59,092 nucleotides of DNA from Oscillospiraceae bacterium (lineage in GTDB: Bacteria > Bacillota > Clostridia > Oscillospirales > Ruminococcaceae), in NCBI GenBank assembly GCA_017462785.1, contig JAFTQJ010000053.1, positions 1 through 59,092 of the forward strand, in the 5' to 3' direction. A program made the position numbers and the translations under genes. How positions within the stretch are numbered: position 1 is the first letter of the stretch; the number at the start of each line of letters is the position of its first letter. The notes under the pieces were generated by a model. The model searched no databases, had not been told where the DNA came from, and saw only the letters and a list, made by a program, of their open reading frames with translations. Of the stretch, positions 35,380 to 44,932 are shown piece by piece.

Positions 35380-36727
35380 ACAGGGAAGAGAACAGGATCA
35401 CCAGCATGCAGATGGGGCAGATATACTTGACCATCACTCTGTACAGAACCTTGGACTTGAACGGACCGTTCACCTCAACCTCGTCCTCAACAAACTTTGT
35501 CTTTGCAATGAATCCGATCAGGACGCAGGTAACCAGTGCTACGATCGGCATCATAATGTTGTTGCTCACAAAATCGAAGAAGTCAAGGAACTGGTAGCCG
35601 AAGATGGTAACCTCGCTCCAGTTGCTGTAGCCCAGTACGGAGAGCATGCCCACCAGCAGAGAAACACCCACAACGATCAGACATGCCGGAATTCTCTTAA
35701 TGCCGAACTTCTCGGTGATAATGGAAACCACCGTTTCCATCAGGGAGATGGAGGAGGTCAGTGCAGCGAGAGAAACGAGAACGAAGAATGCAGTACCTAC
35801 GATCTGACCGCCGACCATGGATTCAAATACATTCGGCAGTGTGATGAACATCAGGGAAGGACCTGCATTCAGTGCGGATGCGTCACCGCCGGAGAATACA
35901 AACACGGACGGTACAATGATCAGACCGGCAAGGAATGCCACCGCAGTGTCGAAAATCTCGATGTTGCGGACAGAACCCTCCAGATGATCTTCTTTTCTCA
36001 TGTAGGAGCCATAGGTGATCATGATACCCATTGCAAGGGACATGGAGTAGAACAGCTGACCCATTGCTGCAATGACTGTCTTGATGGAGAATGCACTGAA
36101 ATCGGGCTTCACATAGTAGATCAGACCGTCGATCGCACCGGGGAGCGTCAGTGTGTAGATGCCGATTCCGATGATGAGAACGAAGAGCACCGGCATCATG
36201 ACCTTGCTCACACGCTCAATACCCTTGTCAACACCGAGCATAACAACAAGTGCCGTCAATGCCACAAAAATGCAGAAGAAGATCGTGGGCTGTGCGGCAT
36301 GACCAATGAAATTGGAGAAGTATGAGCCGTCACCGGCAGCCGCTGTACCGTTTCCGGTGATGAATGCGGTCATGTACTTGAGCACCCATCCGCCGATCAC
36401 GCAGTAGTAGGGGAGGATGATGACCGGAACCGCTGCCGCCAGCCATCCGAGGGGTGCAAAATGCTTGTTGATGGAGGAGTACGCACCAATGACGCTCTTG
36501 CCGGTCTTTCGCCCGATGCCGATCTCTGTCGTCATCAGTGCAAAACCGAAGGTCACCGTCAGAATGAGGTAGACCAGCAGGAAAATGCCGCCTCCGTACT
36601 TTGCCGCCAGATACGGGAAACGCCAGATGTTTCCCAGTCCGACCGCCGAGCCAGCCGCCGCAAGGATGAAGCCAAGCCTCGATCCAAAGCCGCCTTTCTC
36701 GGCAGTCACAGTTTTTTCTTCACTCAT
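35366..36727 (-). CDS. SLC6/NSS-family sodium-dependent symporter
   Basis: 453 residues with about eleven or twelve helices. GGFGSRLGFILAAAGSAVGL then NIWRFPYLAAKYGGG is the hallmark helix 1 that binds Na+ and substrate. Bacterial members carry amino acids (Leu, Tyr, Trp) or similar amines. The ATG at 36727 follows GGAAAGGTG. It has its own consensus promoter and a 210-nt structured leader, which suggests metabolite or stress control of uptake; ligand and substrate are unknown. Confidence 0.93.
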   Translation of the reverse strand: MSEEKTVTAEKGGFGSRLGFILAAAGSAVGLGNIWRFPYLAAKYGGGIFLLVYLILTVTFGFALMTTEIGIGRKTGKSVIGAYSSINKHFAPLGWLAAAVPVIILPYYCVIGGWVLKYMTAFITGNGTAAAGDGSYFSNFIGHAAQPTIFFCIFVALTALVVMLGVDKGIERVSKVMMPVLFVLIIGIGIYTLTLPGAIDGLIYYVKPDFSAFSIKTVIAAMGQLFYSMSLAMGIMITYGSYMRKEDHLEGSVRNIEIFDTAVAFLAGLIIVPSVFVFSGGDASALNAGPSLMFITLPNVFESMVGGQIVGTAFFVLVSLAALTSSISLMETVVSIITEKFGIKRIPACLIVVGVSLLVGMLSVLGYSNWSEVTIFGYQFLDFFDFVSNNIMMPIVALVTCVLIGFIAKTKFVEDEVEVNGPFKSKVLYRVMVKYICPICMLVILFSSLFMKL

Positions 36728-36739
36728 GAAAACACACCT

Positions 36740-36939
36740 TTCCGCAGTCTGCCTTGCATTTAGGTCTTATTACTCCGGCAATTCAATATAGATACTTTTT
36801 TCTTGGGTTGGCACTCCAAAACTGCCCCCACGCCAAAGGCTATCGCCTTTTGAATCCATTATCGACCTTTCATTGCCGAAGTAATCATGAATTGTTTGTG
36901 TCAGCGGACTGCATTTTATTTGTCATTCGGAACACGAAT
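36740..36939 (-). promoter_or_regulatory. Long structured 5' leader of the symporter gene (unassigned riboswitch or small RNA)
   Basis: From the predicted start near 36939 about 210 nt precede the ATG. An 11-bp stem forms between plus-strand 36772-36782 (ACTCCGGCAAT) and 36872-36882 (ATTGCCGAAGT), with one G-U pair in the RNA. Nested inside are AAAGGC/GCCTTT with a 4-nt loop (36835-36850) and GGCA/TGCC. Outside, GCAGTC near 36910 can pair with GACTGC near 36750. Riboswitch landmarks I know (T-box, glycine, SAM, lysine, TPP, c-di-GMP) were not found. A 6S-like rod with a central bulge is an alternative. Confidence 0.55.
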
Positions 36940-36945
36940 ACTTTA

Positions 36946-36974
36946 ATTGTACACGAAAATGCAGAAATTGTCAA
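36946..36974 (-). promoter_or_regulatory. Promoter of the symporter leader
   Basis: Minus strand TTGACA (36974-36969), 17 bp, TACAAT (36951-36946). Confidence 0.88.
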
Positions 36975-37049
36975 GCAAATCCGCAGTGCGGAGTGCGTTT
37001 TTATGCAAAAAACACAATTTCCATAGCGGTTTATCGGCAGAATGCAAGT

Positions 37050-37071
37050 AACCCCCGCCGAAGCGGGGGGA
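37050..37071 (-). terminator. Terminator of the GntR-ABC-CPBP operon
   Basis: CCCCCGC (37052-37058) pairs with GCGGGGG (37063-37069), just past the CPBP stop on the minus strand. The T-run is poor. Confidence 0.6.
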
Positions 37072-37076
37072 ACTGT

Positions 37077-37973
37077 TTATGCAGCAGTTTTTTCTTTTTT
37101 TGCCTCTCTGCAAAGGATTACAAAGCAGACTGCACCAATGATCACTTCCGGAATGAGCAGGAGTGCCATGCTTTCCGGCGTATTCAGTTTGTCTGCATAC
37201 TCGTTCAGCTCTTCTGCACCGAACAGCATGAGAAATACCCCAAAACCCATCTGGTTGTTGATGCCGTGCATAATGGCGGCAGGAAAAACAGACTGTGCAC
37301 GTTTTGTCAGCAGTGTCAGGATCGCTCCCATCGCCGTACACATGATACACATCATCAGAATGCCCAGAAACGGAAAACCAGGATAATCCAGCCCGAAATT
37401 ATGTCCCTGCACAGTCAGCGGTGCATGCCAGACACCCCAGAGGATGCCGCCCACAACCAGAGCCGCCGGCATGGGCAGAATCTCTTCAAGTTTGGGAGTC
37501 ATGTAGGCTCTCCAGCCGAATTCCTCACCGAAGAACGGCAGGATCAAAACCAGCGTTGAGCCGATCTGTCCGAAATACATCCAGAAGCTTGTGACTGTGC
37601 CTTCTGTCGAAAACCAGTGTTCCGCATCACGGCAGTATACCAGCAGCACCAGAAATACAGTGATGATCATGTAGAACAGCGGAATGCCGAATGCCAGCAG
37701 GTAGTATTTCCATTTGCCGTTTTTCATTTCAAGCTTTAAGTAGGAATCCTTCAGTCCCTCACGGGTGATGAGTCTTGTCAGGACATTCGCAAGGGTGGGG
37801 GCACACATACCGATCATGCCCCATGTTGTGGTAATCTGGCTTGCTGCCGCCTCGCCCGTGAACATCGGTTCTCCGAGCAGATCGGAGAAAATGGGCGTGA
37901 AGATGGCAAGGGGCAGAATCGCCAGTGTGTAGAAGATCACAAGCCGGATGATCGTCAGTTTCTTATTGTTCAA
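37077..37973 (-). CDS. CPBP-family intramembrane protease (CAAX/Abi-like)
   Basis: 298 residues with about eight helices. The signature FFGEEFGWRAYMTPKLEE carries the EExxxR metal and catalytic residues; a His follows in GVWHAPLTVQGHNFG. Family members cleave within membranes; bacterial ones are often bacteriocin immunity or maturation proteins. The probable start is TTG at 37973 with AAAGGAG 9 bp upstream, overlapping the permease stop by 11 bp. Last gene of the GntR-ABC operon, which supports a peptide-export or immunity role. Confidence 0.85.
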   Translation of the reverse strand: MNNKKLTIIRLVIFYTLAILPLAIFTPIFSDLLGEPMFTGEAAASQITTTWGMIGMCAPTLANVLTRLITREGLKDSYLKLEMKNGKWKYYLLAFGIPLFYMIITVFLVLLVYCRDAEHWFSTEGTVTSFWMYFGQIGSTLVLILPFFGEEFGWRAYMTPKLEEILPMPAALVVGGILWGVWHAPLTVQGHNFGLDYPGFPFLGILMMCIMCTAMGAILTLLTKRAQSVFPAAIMHGINNQMGFGVFLMLFGAEELNEYADKLNTPESMALLLIPEVIIGAVCFVILCREAKKEKTAA

Positions 37974-38712
37974 GCTGTTCCACTCCTTTCAGATAGAGTT
38001 TGCAGGAAAGCAGATAGGAAAGATAGTACGCTCCAAGTGTAATCAGGGGCAGGAGTGCGGAGAGAGCGAGCAGCGTTGTACCGCCCTTTTTGCCGTTCAT
38101 GACATCAACGAGGAACTGAAGAAAATCATCAAACGAACCAAACATGGAAATATCGCCGAACAGGAAATAGATGCCTGCCGCTGCGAGAATGCTGATGAAA
38201 ATCGCAGACTTGAGATTCGCACCCTTCTTCACGCCAAAGCGGAACATGAAGGGCAGCTCGATGGAATTGAGCAGGATGATCACCTGAAACAGCATCATAA
38301 TCATGCTGATGAATGAAGTCGGTGCGACTTCATCCGTGCGGACATCCACAATAGCAGCAGCGATCAGATCTGTAAACAGGGAGATGCACATGAGTCCGAA
38401 GGGAAGAATGAGATTGGAGAGATATTTAGACTTCACATAGCCCTTGACACCTGCCGGAGATGCAATCGCAAAGCAGACCGGCAGCCGTTTTTCATCCCCC
38501 TTGTGCATTTCGTTCTGTACGAAAAACGCAAAAAACATGTTCATACCATAGCAGATAAAACAGATGAGGTTATTGCTTGTAAGATCTTCCTGACCGCTGG
38601 AAAGATTCAGTGCACCAAAGATGGGGGCAAGTATGGTGTAGAAGAGCATGATTGCCGACGCAATCAGCATCGGACGTGCGATCCGCAGATCACGATATAA
38701 AAATCCGTACAT
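37963..38712 (-). CDS. ABC transporter permease (ABC-2 type), second subunit
   Basis: 249 residues with six hydrophobic helices (start MYGFLYRDLRIARPMLIASA; later LNSIELPFMFRFG and LLALSALLPLITLGAYYLS). The ATG at 38712 overlaps the upstream stop in TAATG and has GGAGG before it. It resembles permeases of GntR-linked ABC exporters such as the Ytr/Bcr-type systems. It should pair with the neighbouring permease and ATPase; the cargo is unknown. Confidence 0.8.
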   Translation of the reverse strand: MYGFLYRDLRIARPMLIASAIMLFYTILAPIFGALNLSSGQEDLTSNNLICFICYGMNMFFAFFVQNEMHKGDEKRLPVCFAIASPAGVKGYVKSKYLSNLILPFGLMCISLFTDLIAAAIVDVRTDEVAPTSFISMIMMLFQVIILLNSIELPFMFRFGVKKGANLKSAIFISILAAAGIYFLFGDISMFGSFDDFLQFLVDVMNGKKGGTTLLALSALLPLITLGAYYLSYLLSCKLYLKGVEQLEQ

Positions 38713-39482
38713 TATTTTTCCCTCCTTTTTGCAAGCAATGCACAGAGTACCCAGCCAAGCCACAGCACAGCGATGATGCAGGGGACGGAGAACGGCAGGA
38801 ATGCAGTCGAGAAGTCCGTAATATCCTCTAAAATAAGCGAAACTGCGTCCATTTCGTTTTCTGTGGCAAGCTGTTCGATCTCCTCAAAATGCGGAACCAT
38901 CCATCCAATCACCACACCATACATCACGACCAGATAGGCAATGACCGCCGCCATGGGGCTGCGGAACAGATAGTTGAAGAGGTAAAGACCAGCACAGACA
39001 ATGGACACACCCACCGCACAGAGCAGAAGATTGGCAATGATGGTTTTGTCAAATGCAACATCATAAATACTGCACATAATGGCGGCATTGAGGAAGGCTG
39101 CCAGAATGCCGACAACCAGAATGGAGGCGGATGTGAGGAATTTCACGCCGACAAATTTCCATTCGCTCACCGGAATGGATGCGGTAAAACAGCGGAATTT
39201 CGGTGTCATCTCAAACTGAAAAGCACTCATGGAACCATTGACCTCTGCCATGAACAATACGCCCGGCAGATAGATGGCATAGCCGGGGAGCGTCATTTTC
39301 AGCATTTCCAGATTCCCACCGGACATATTTGCAAGATTGCCGATCTCCATGCTGAGCTTGATCAGGTAAAAGACGATGCACAATGCAATGCCAACCGCAT
39401 AGCAGGCAACGAGTTCTTTCAGAGTCGGATAGAATTCCCGATAGAACAGTCCCCAGATGGGGGCGGATTTTCTCTTTTCCAT
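38712..39482 (-). CDS. ABC transporter permease (ABC-2 type), first subunit
   Basis: 256 residues with about six helices (VACYAVGIALCIVFYLIKL near the start, SASILVVGILAAFLNAAIM in the middle). The ATG at 39482 overlaps the ATPase stop as TGATG, with AAGGAG 9 bp upstream; a GTG 9 bp earlier is an alternative. It is sequence-unlike the second permease, so the pair is probably a heterodimeric membrane channel. Confidence 0.8.
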   Translation of the reverse strand: MEKRKSAPIWGLFYREFYPTLKELVACYAVGIALCIVFYLIKLSMEIGNLANMSGGNLEMLKMTLPGYAIYLPGVLFMAEVNGSMSAFQFEMTPKFRCFTASIPVSEWKFVGVKFLTSASILVVGILAAFLNAAIMCSIYDVAFDKTIIANLLLCAVGVSIVCAGLYLFNYLFRSPMAAVIAYLVVMYGVVIGWMVPHFEEIEQLATENEMDAVSLILEDITDFSTAFLPFSVPCIIAVLWLGWVLCALLAKRREK

Positions 39483-40360
39483 CAGTTCCACTCCTTCTTT
39501 GCAGCGTTGACATAGAACAGCATGATTTCTTCAAGCGTGGTCTTTTCAATCAGTGCACCGCTGTATTTCTTCTTGGCAGCTTCTCTGTCAGCGACCATCA
39601 CCTCAGCCCCGAAATCCGTCAGTCTTGCACTGATGAAATCCGCCTTGTCGATCTCCGCATAATCGGACTTGGAACAGCGGATCATGGCGTGGGTATCGAG
39701 GACATCGTCCTTGTAACCGGAGAGCAGGAGCTTGCCCCTGTCGATGAATGTCACGCTGTCAGCGATTTTTTCCAGATCGGATGTGATATGGGACGACATG
39801 AGGATGCTGCGTTCCTCGTTCTGTAAGTACTCACGGAAAATATCGAGGATCTCGTTTCTTACAACGGGGTCAAGTCCCGTGGTGGCTTCGTCCATGATCA
39901 GGAGCTTTGCATTGTGGGAAAGTGCAGCCGCAATTTGCAGCTTCATCTTCATGCCCTTGGAGAATTTGCCGCATTTCTTTCTTGCAGGCAGCTGGAAACG
40001 GTCGAGGTACTTCTCAAACGTCACCTTATCCCAGTCCCTGTAAATGCCGCCCATCATGATACTCAGCTGTTTTGCGGTGAACATCTCCTGAAACGGCAGC
40101 TCGTCAAAGACTGCGGCGATCTGTTCCTTGATCTCGTATTCATGCTCCCGATTGTCAAGTCCGAGCATATTGATGCTGCCGGAATCGAACCGGATAATGC
40201 CCAGCAGTGCACGGATGGTCGTTGTCTTGCCGGCACCGTTCTGCCCGATAAAGCCCATGATGCTGCCCTTCGGCACGTTGAAGCTGATATTGTCCAGCGT
40301 GAAGCCGTCGTATTTCTTCGTCAGCCCCTTGATTTCAATTGCATTCTCATAATTTGCCAT
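39482..40360 (-). CDS. ABC transporter ATP-binding protein
   Basis: 292 residues. Walker A GQNGAGKTTTIRALLG, a signature-like FSKGMKMKLQIAAALSH and Walker B LLIMDEATTGLDP with the catalytic Glu, then the H-loop in ILMSSHITSDLEKIAD. The signature reads FSKGM rather than LSGGQ, a common change in DrrA/YtrB-like exporters. The start is 5 bp after the GntR stop. It powers the two permeases downstream. Confidence 0.93.
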   Translation of the reverse strand: MANYENAIEIKGLTKKYDGFTLDNISFNVPKGSIMGFIGQNGAGKTTTIRALLGIIRFDSGSINMLGLDNREHEYEIKEQIAAVFDELPFQEMFTAKQLSIMMGGIYRDWDKVTFEKYLDRFQLPARKKCGKFSKGMKMKLQIAAALSHNAKLLIMDEATTGLDPVVRNEILDIFREYLQNEERSILMSSHITSDLEKIADSVTFIDRGKLLLSGYKDDVLDTHAMIRCSKSDYAEIDKADFISARLTDFGAEVMVADREAAKKKYSGALIEKTTLEEIMLFYVNAAKKEWN

Positions 40361-40365
40361 ATGTC

Positions 40366-40737
40366 CTAACCTCCATACATTAAGTCCAGCATTTCCTTGA
40401 GATCTTCCAGCGAAAGATCACAGACCTTTGCCTGTTCGCAGACCTTTTCCAGCAGGGTTTCGATCTGCCGCATGTGTTCTTCACGCAGAAAATCCGTATT
40501 CTGCATCTTGACAAAACAGCCCTTTCCAGCGACTGTTTCAATGAAACCGTCACGCTCCAGCTCTTCATACGCACGTTTCGTGGTGATAACGCTGATCCGG
40601 AGCTGTGTGGCAAGCATACGCATGGAAGGCAGAGCGTCCCCCGACTTCAGCGTACCATTCATGATCAGAGCCTTGATCTGCGTTGCAATCTGTGCATAGA
40701 TCGGCTCATCCGATGAATTACTCAAAATAATATCCAT
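40366..40737 (-). CDS. GntR-family repressor (YtrA type)
   Basis: 123 residues: an N-terminal winged HTH (PIYAQIATQIKALIMNGTLK, then LPSMRMLATQLRISVITTKR, YEELERDGFIETVAGKGCF) with only about 50 residues after it, as in the short YtrA subfamily. These repress their own ABC operon and respond to antibiotics or peptides. A large dyad covers its -10 and start, consistent with autorepression. First gene of the five-gene operon. Confidence 0.92.
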   Translation of the reverse strand: MDIILSNSSDEPIYAQIATQIKALIMNGTLKSGDALPSMRMLATQLRISVITTKRAYEELERDGFIETVAGKGCFVKMQNTDFLREEHMRQIETLLEKVCEQAKVCDLSLEDLKEMLDLMYGG

Positions 40738-40752
40738 AGTGCACCTCTGTTT

Positions 40753-40805
40753 ATACTGTGTATATACGTTATATACAGTATAGCACAGATATACCCAGTT
40801 GTCAA
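40753..40805 (-). promoter_or_regulatory. Promoter and GntR operator
   Basis: Minus strand TTGACA (40805-40800), 17 bp, TATACT (40782-40777). The dyad ATACTGT (40753-40759) ... ACAGTAT (40775-40781) with matching GTATATA/TATAT inner arms spans the -10 and the start site. This is the expected position for a repressor site. Confidence 0.85.
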
Positions 40806-40830
40806 TAGGTTTTCGGAAATTTTTTGAAAA

Positions 40831-40860
40831 AAAGAAAAATCCCTGTCGGGTGACAGGGGA
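40831..40860 (-). terminator. Terminator after the 40867-41553 gene
   Basis: CCCTGTC (40841-40847) pairs with GACAGGG (40852-40858); the minus strand continues ATTTTTCTTTTTT. Confidence 0.88.
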
Positions 40861-40866
40861 GAATGT

Positions 40867-41553
40867 CTATTCTGCTTTCTTTTTCCGTTTCTGTTCTTTT
40901 CTGGCAATTTCCCATGGGTCGTTCTTGGAGCTGACAAACAGATCATCAATTGTCCATATCCGGTGATACAAAGGTTCCAGCCAGATTTCTTTTTCAGTTG
41001 TTCTGTGCAGGAACCAGCAGAATTGTTCAGCCTGTTCATTGTGCAGAGCGACACGGAGTTTTCGTTTTCCGATCTGCACAATCAGATAATTCCACTGTAC
41101 ATCTTTGGCAGTCCAGATGGAAAGAACGGAGCGTCTGCCAAGCGGAGAGCTTTGAGCTGGCGAGCCGTCAAGTGTATAGCCGGAGCGTGCCGGCAGTTTA
41201 CAGCGGATCTCCAGAATCCGAATCGAACTGATTTCATCTGTAAGGTAGGAACGGTGTGTCAGCATGGTATTGACAATGAACGCTCTTTGTTTTTCGCTGA
41301 AAAGGATCGCAAAGCGGTAATACCTCCAGAAAAACAGGAGCAAAAGAAGCATAATCAGAAACCAAATCCAGAATCCACGCAGAGCGAGCAGGGAAGTACC
41401 TTCGAGCAATAAAAACAGCATCATTGTGCAGAAAATGACAGCCGCACTGATTCCGGTAAAAACGCAGACCGGTGCGTGGCTGCGGTATTTTACCGTTCCG
41501 GCGATTGACTGTTTTTTCTCATTCTTTTGCTGTTTTTTCTTCAAAATAATCAC
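40867..41553 (-). CDS. Two-helix membrane protein of unknown function
   Basis: 228 residues, not recognised. Two adjacent helices near 30-75 (CVFTGISAAVIFCTMMLFLL and GFWIWFLIMLLLLLFFW) are followed by a soluble domain of about 150 residues, with an overall topology like bPH/YcxB proteins, and a very basic end (ARKEQKRKKKAE). Start is taken as GTG at 41553, only 3 bp after the mntP stop; its ribosome site is weak (AGGAC). It is last in the tgt-mntP transcript and followed by a terminator. Confidence 0.6.
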   Translation of the reverse strand: MIILKKKQQKNEKKQSIAGTVKYRSHAPVCVFTGISAAVIFCTMMLFLLLEGTSLLALRGFWIWFLIMLLLLLFFWRYYRFAILFSEKQRAFIVNTMLTHRSYLTDEISSIRILEIRCKLPARSGYTLDGSPAQSSPLGRRSVLSIWTAKDVQWNYLIVQIGKRKLRVALHNEQAEQFCWFLHRTTEKEIWLEPLYHRIWTIDDLFVSSKNDPWEIARKEQKRKKKAE

Positions 41554-41556
41554 GTC

Positions 41557-42120
41557 CTACGCAAAAAACATATGCTCCACAAAAATCTTCACTCCGATTC
41601 CCACAAGGATCACGCCGCCGATGAGCGTTGCACGGCTGCCGAGCTTTTCGCCGCAGAGCCTGCCGCATCTCACGCCCAGCACGGAAAAGAAAAACGTCAC
41701 CAGTGCAATGAGCGAAGCCGCCGAGAGGATGTTGACATTGGGCAGTGCCGCCAGACTGACACCCACTGCCAGTGCATCAATGCTCGTTGCAATGCCCTGC
41801 ACCAGCAGCAGGGAAGCGGTCAGCGAGGCAGAGGATGCCTCCTGATGTCCGCTGCGTGAATCCACGATCATACTGCCCCCGATGTAGCCGAGCAGAATGA
41901 GTGCAATGTAGTGGTCAGCCGATGTGATGAACGATGCAAACGCCATGCCGAGAAAATACCCGATGGTCGGCATCATGCCCTGAAATCCGCCGAAGCACAT
42001 CCCGACGGAGATCACCTGAGAATACTTCAGCTTCTGGGAATACATCCCGTTTGTGAGGGACACTGCAAACGCATCCATTGAAAGACCGAACGCAAGCAGA
42101 AATAATTCAAGAAATGACAT
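41557..42120 (-). CDS. mntP: MntP-family manganese efflux pump
   Basis: 187 residues with six helices in two repeats. Each repeat has the family Asp-containing motif: FGLSMDAFAVSLTNGM and GIATSIDALAVGVSLAALP. It exports Mn2+. AAAGGAG stands before the ATG at 42120. No manganese riboswitch (yybP-ykoY) precedes it; instead it follows tgt by 30 bp and is probably read from the tgt promoter. Confidence 0.9.
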   Translation of the reverse strand: MSFLELFLLAFGLSMDAFAVSLTNGMYSQKLKYSQVISVGMCFGGFQGMMPTIGYFLGMAFASFITSADHYIALILLGYIGGSMIVDSRSGHQEASSASLTASLLLVQGIATSIDALAVGVSLAALPNVNILSAASLIALVTFFFSVLGVRCGRLCGEKLGSRATLIGGVILVGIGVKIFVEHMFFA

Positions 42121-42150
42121 AGCAGCTCCTTTCACAGGGGGGCAGTACGA

Positions 42151-43311
<1,161 letters not shown>

Positions 43312-43324
43312 TTATAATCATTTC

Positions 43325-43353
43325 ATTATACCACATTTCCTGCGAAAAGTAAA
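43325..43353 (-). promoter_or_regulatory. Promoter of tgt-mntP
   Basis: Minus strand TTTACT (43353-43348), 17 bp, TATAAT (43330-43325). Confidence 0.75.
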
Positions 43354-43368
43354 GGGTTTTGCAAAAGA

Positions 43369-43394
43369 AAAACGCCCCGCAGCTTTGCGGGGCA
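43369..43394 (-). terminator. Terminator after the 43399-43725 gene
   Basis: GCCCCGC (43374-43380) pairs with GCGGGGC (43387-43393), and the minus strand continues GTTTTTC. Confidence 0.88.
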
Positions 43395-43398
43395 AACT

Positions 43399-43725
43399 TT
43401 ATGAAAAGTCAATGGAAGAGATCCTGTATTCTGCCTCCGGATTAATTTTGTCCGCAAGCTTGGAATAATGTTCGGGATATGCTCTCTGCAAAAAAGCCGC
43501 AAGATTTTTTCCTGTAAGATAAATGCAGCAGTTAAACGGATAATCCCTTTCCGTGCGTTCAGCCTCCGGAATCTCTCTGGAGCATACCATGTCATAGATC
43601 TTCTGGCAGTCGGTGAATCCGGCACCGAGCAGGTATGATTCGATGCCATCACCAAACAGCCGGATGCTTCTGACAAAATCGGGGAACAGCTCGTACTCTT
43701 CTTCCAGTTCTTCGTCAATGCTCAT
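43399..43725 (-). CDS. Small acidic protein of unknown function
   Basis: 108 residues, unrecognised. Acidic N-terminus (SIDEELEEEYELFPDF), no membrane segment. AAAGGAG precedes the ATG at 43725, which overlaps the glycosyltransferase stop in ATGA, so it is made with that enzyme. Three cysteines are scattered without a metal motif. A helper of the glycosyltransferase is possible but unsupported. Confidence 0.7.
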   Translation of the reverse strand: MSIDEELEEEYELFPDFVRSIRLFGDGIESYLLGAGFTDCQKIYDMVCSREIPEAERTERDYPFNCCIYLTGKNLAAFLQRAYPEHYSKLADKINPEAEYRISSIDFS

Positions 43726-44894
43726 AATGTTGCTCCTTTCTTCGCCAGACTCTCCAAAAATTCCCTCGCCAACGCCGTACCGCCGCATGCCTTGAAGCTC
43801 TGCGAGATCTGCTTTGCAGCGTCCCTGTACTGTGGCTCCTGCATCAGCTGTTCTGCTGCCCTGCGGATGCCGGCAGGCTGCTGATCCGTCAGCCGGATGC
43901 CTGCACCAAGCTCCTCGGTACGCATTGCAACTGCACCCTGTTCCGGTGTCTGCGGCACGAGTACCAGCGGCACCTCATAATACAGACCCTCGGAGGCGGA
44001 GTTCATGCCGCAGTGGGTGATGAATACATCCGCAATATCCAGCACCGCCATCTGGTCAACAGAATCATACACCTGAATATTGGGCGGCAGCTCTCCCAGA
44101 CCAACCTCATTCGTTCCCAGCGACAGGATGACCTGATAGGGCGTATCACGGAACGCCTCCACGCAATTGCGGTAGAACGCCTCATTCTTCACCACAGTTC
44201 CCATGGAGATGTAGATGGTCTTTTCTGCGGTCTTTTCCATGGGCGTTTCGATCGGTCGGATGGACGGACCAATGAAGCGGTACTTGTCGGAAAAGGTATC
44301 CGCACAGGGCTGGAAATGCTTGGAGGTGTACACAATGGTGTTGGTGTCGTTGTCGTTCTGTACGATCTCCAGAATGCTCTTGACCGGATAGCCCTTATCC
44401 TGCAAGCGTCGGAGCTGTTTGTTGATCTTCGGCATGGAAAACAGCATCTTGAACAGCTCGCCCAGACTCTGCTTCATATAGCGTGAAGAGTGCTGGTTAA
44501 AGGCAAAGGTCGTCGTGGAGGAAACAAACGGGATCTTGTACTTCATCGCTGTCAGCTTACCCCAGTGTGCAACGGAGTCGGACACAATGAGATCGGGCTG
44601 GATCTCTTTGACCTTCTCAGCAGCCATGCCGTCAAGTGCAAGGGTGGAGCTGACCATCAGCTCCGTGGAGTACGCCAGATCCTTGCCCACTCTGTCCGCA
44701 TTGCCGCCGTCCTCCATTTCAAATTCATAGCTGTCACAGCCGATGAATACCGCACCGGCACGCTCGATTTTCTCACGGAATGCCTCAAATGAAAAATAAT
44801 ATACCTGATGTCCTGCATCCGTCAGCTCCTTCACCAATGCCAGCGTGGGATTGGTGTGACCGTGTGCAGGAATACAAAACCATGCGATTTTCAT
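43722..44894 (-). CDS. MGT-type (macrolide-family) glycosyltransferase
   Basis: 390-residue GT1/GT-B enzyme. The N-terminus MKIAWFCIPAHGHTNPTLA has the acceptor-side His typical of the family, and the donor-binding block is ITHCGMNSASEGLYYEVPLV then PQTPEQGAVAMR. Members move a sugar from UDP- or dTDP-sugar to macrolides, lipids or flavonoids. No biosynthetic cluster is present, so detoxification of a foreign compound is as likely as synthesis. Coupled to a small downstream gene. Confidence 0.9.
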   Translation of the reverse strand: MKIAWFCIPAHGHTNPTLALVKELTDAGHQVYYFSFEAFREKIERAGAVFIGCDSYEFEMEDGGNADRVGKDLAYSTELMVSSTLALDGMAAEKVKEIQPDLIVSDSVAHWGKLTAMKYKIPFVSSTTTFAFNQHSSRYMKQSLGELFKMLFSMPKINKQLRRLQDKGYPVKSILEIVQNDNDTNTIVYTSKHFQPCADTFSDKYRFIGPSIRPIETPMEKTAEKTIYISMGTVVKNEAFYRNCVEAFRDTPYQVILSLGTNEVGLGELPPNIQVYDSVDQMAVLDIADVFITHCGMNSASEGLYYEVPLVLVPQTPEQGAVAMRTEELGAGIRLTDQQPAGIRRAAEQLMQEPQYRDAAKQISQSFKACGGTALAREFLESLAKKGATL

Positions 44895-44932
44895 ATGTTC
44901 CTCCTTTGCAGTCTGCCTGTAGTTCCGGAAAG

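Noticed and set aside
42121-42150. Manganese (yybP-ykoY) riboswitch before mntP
   Set aside because: Only 30 bp separate mntP from tgt, too short for that riboswitch.
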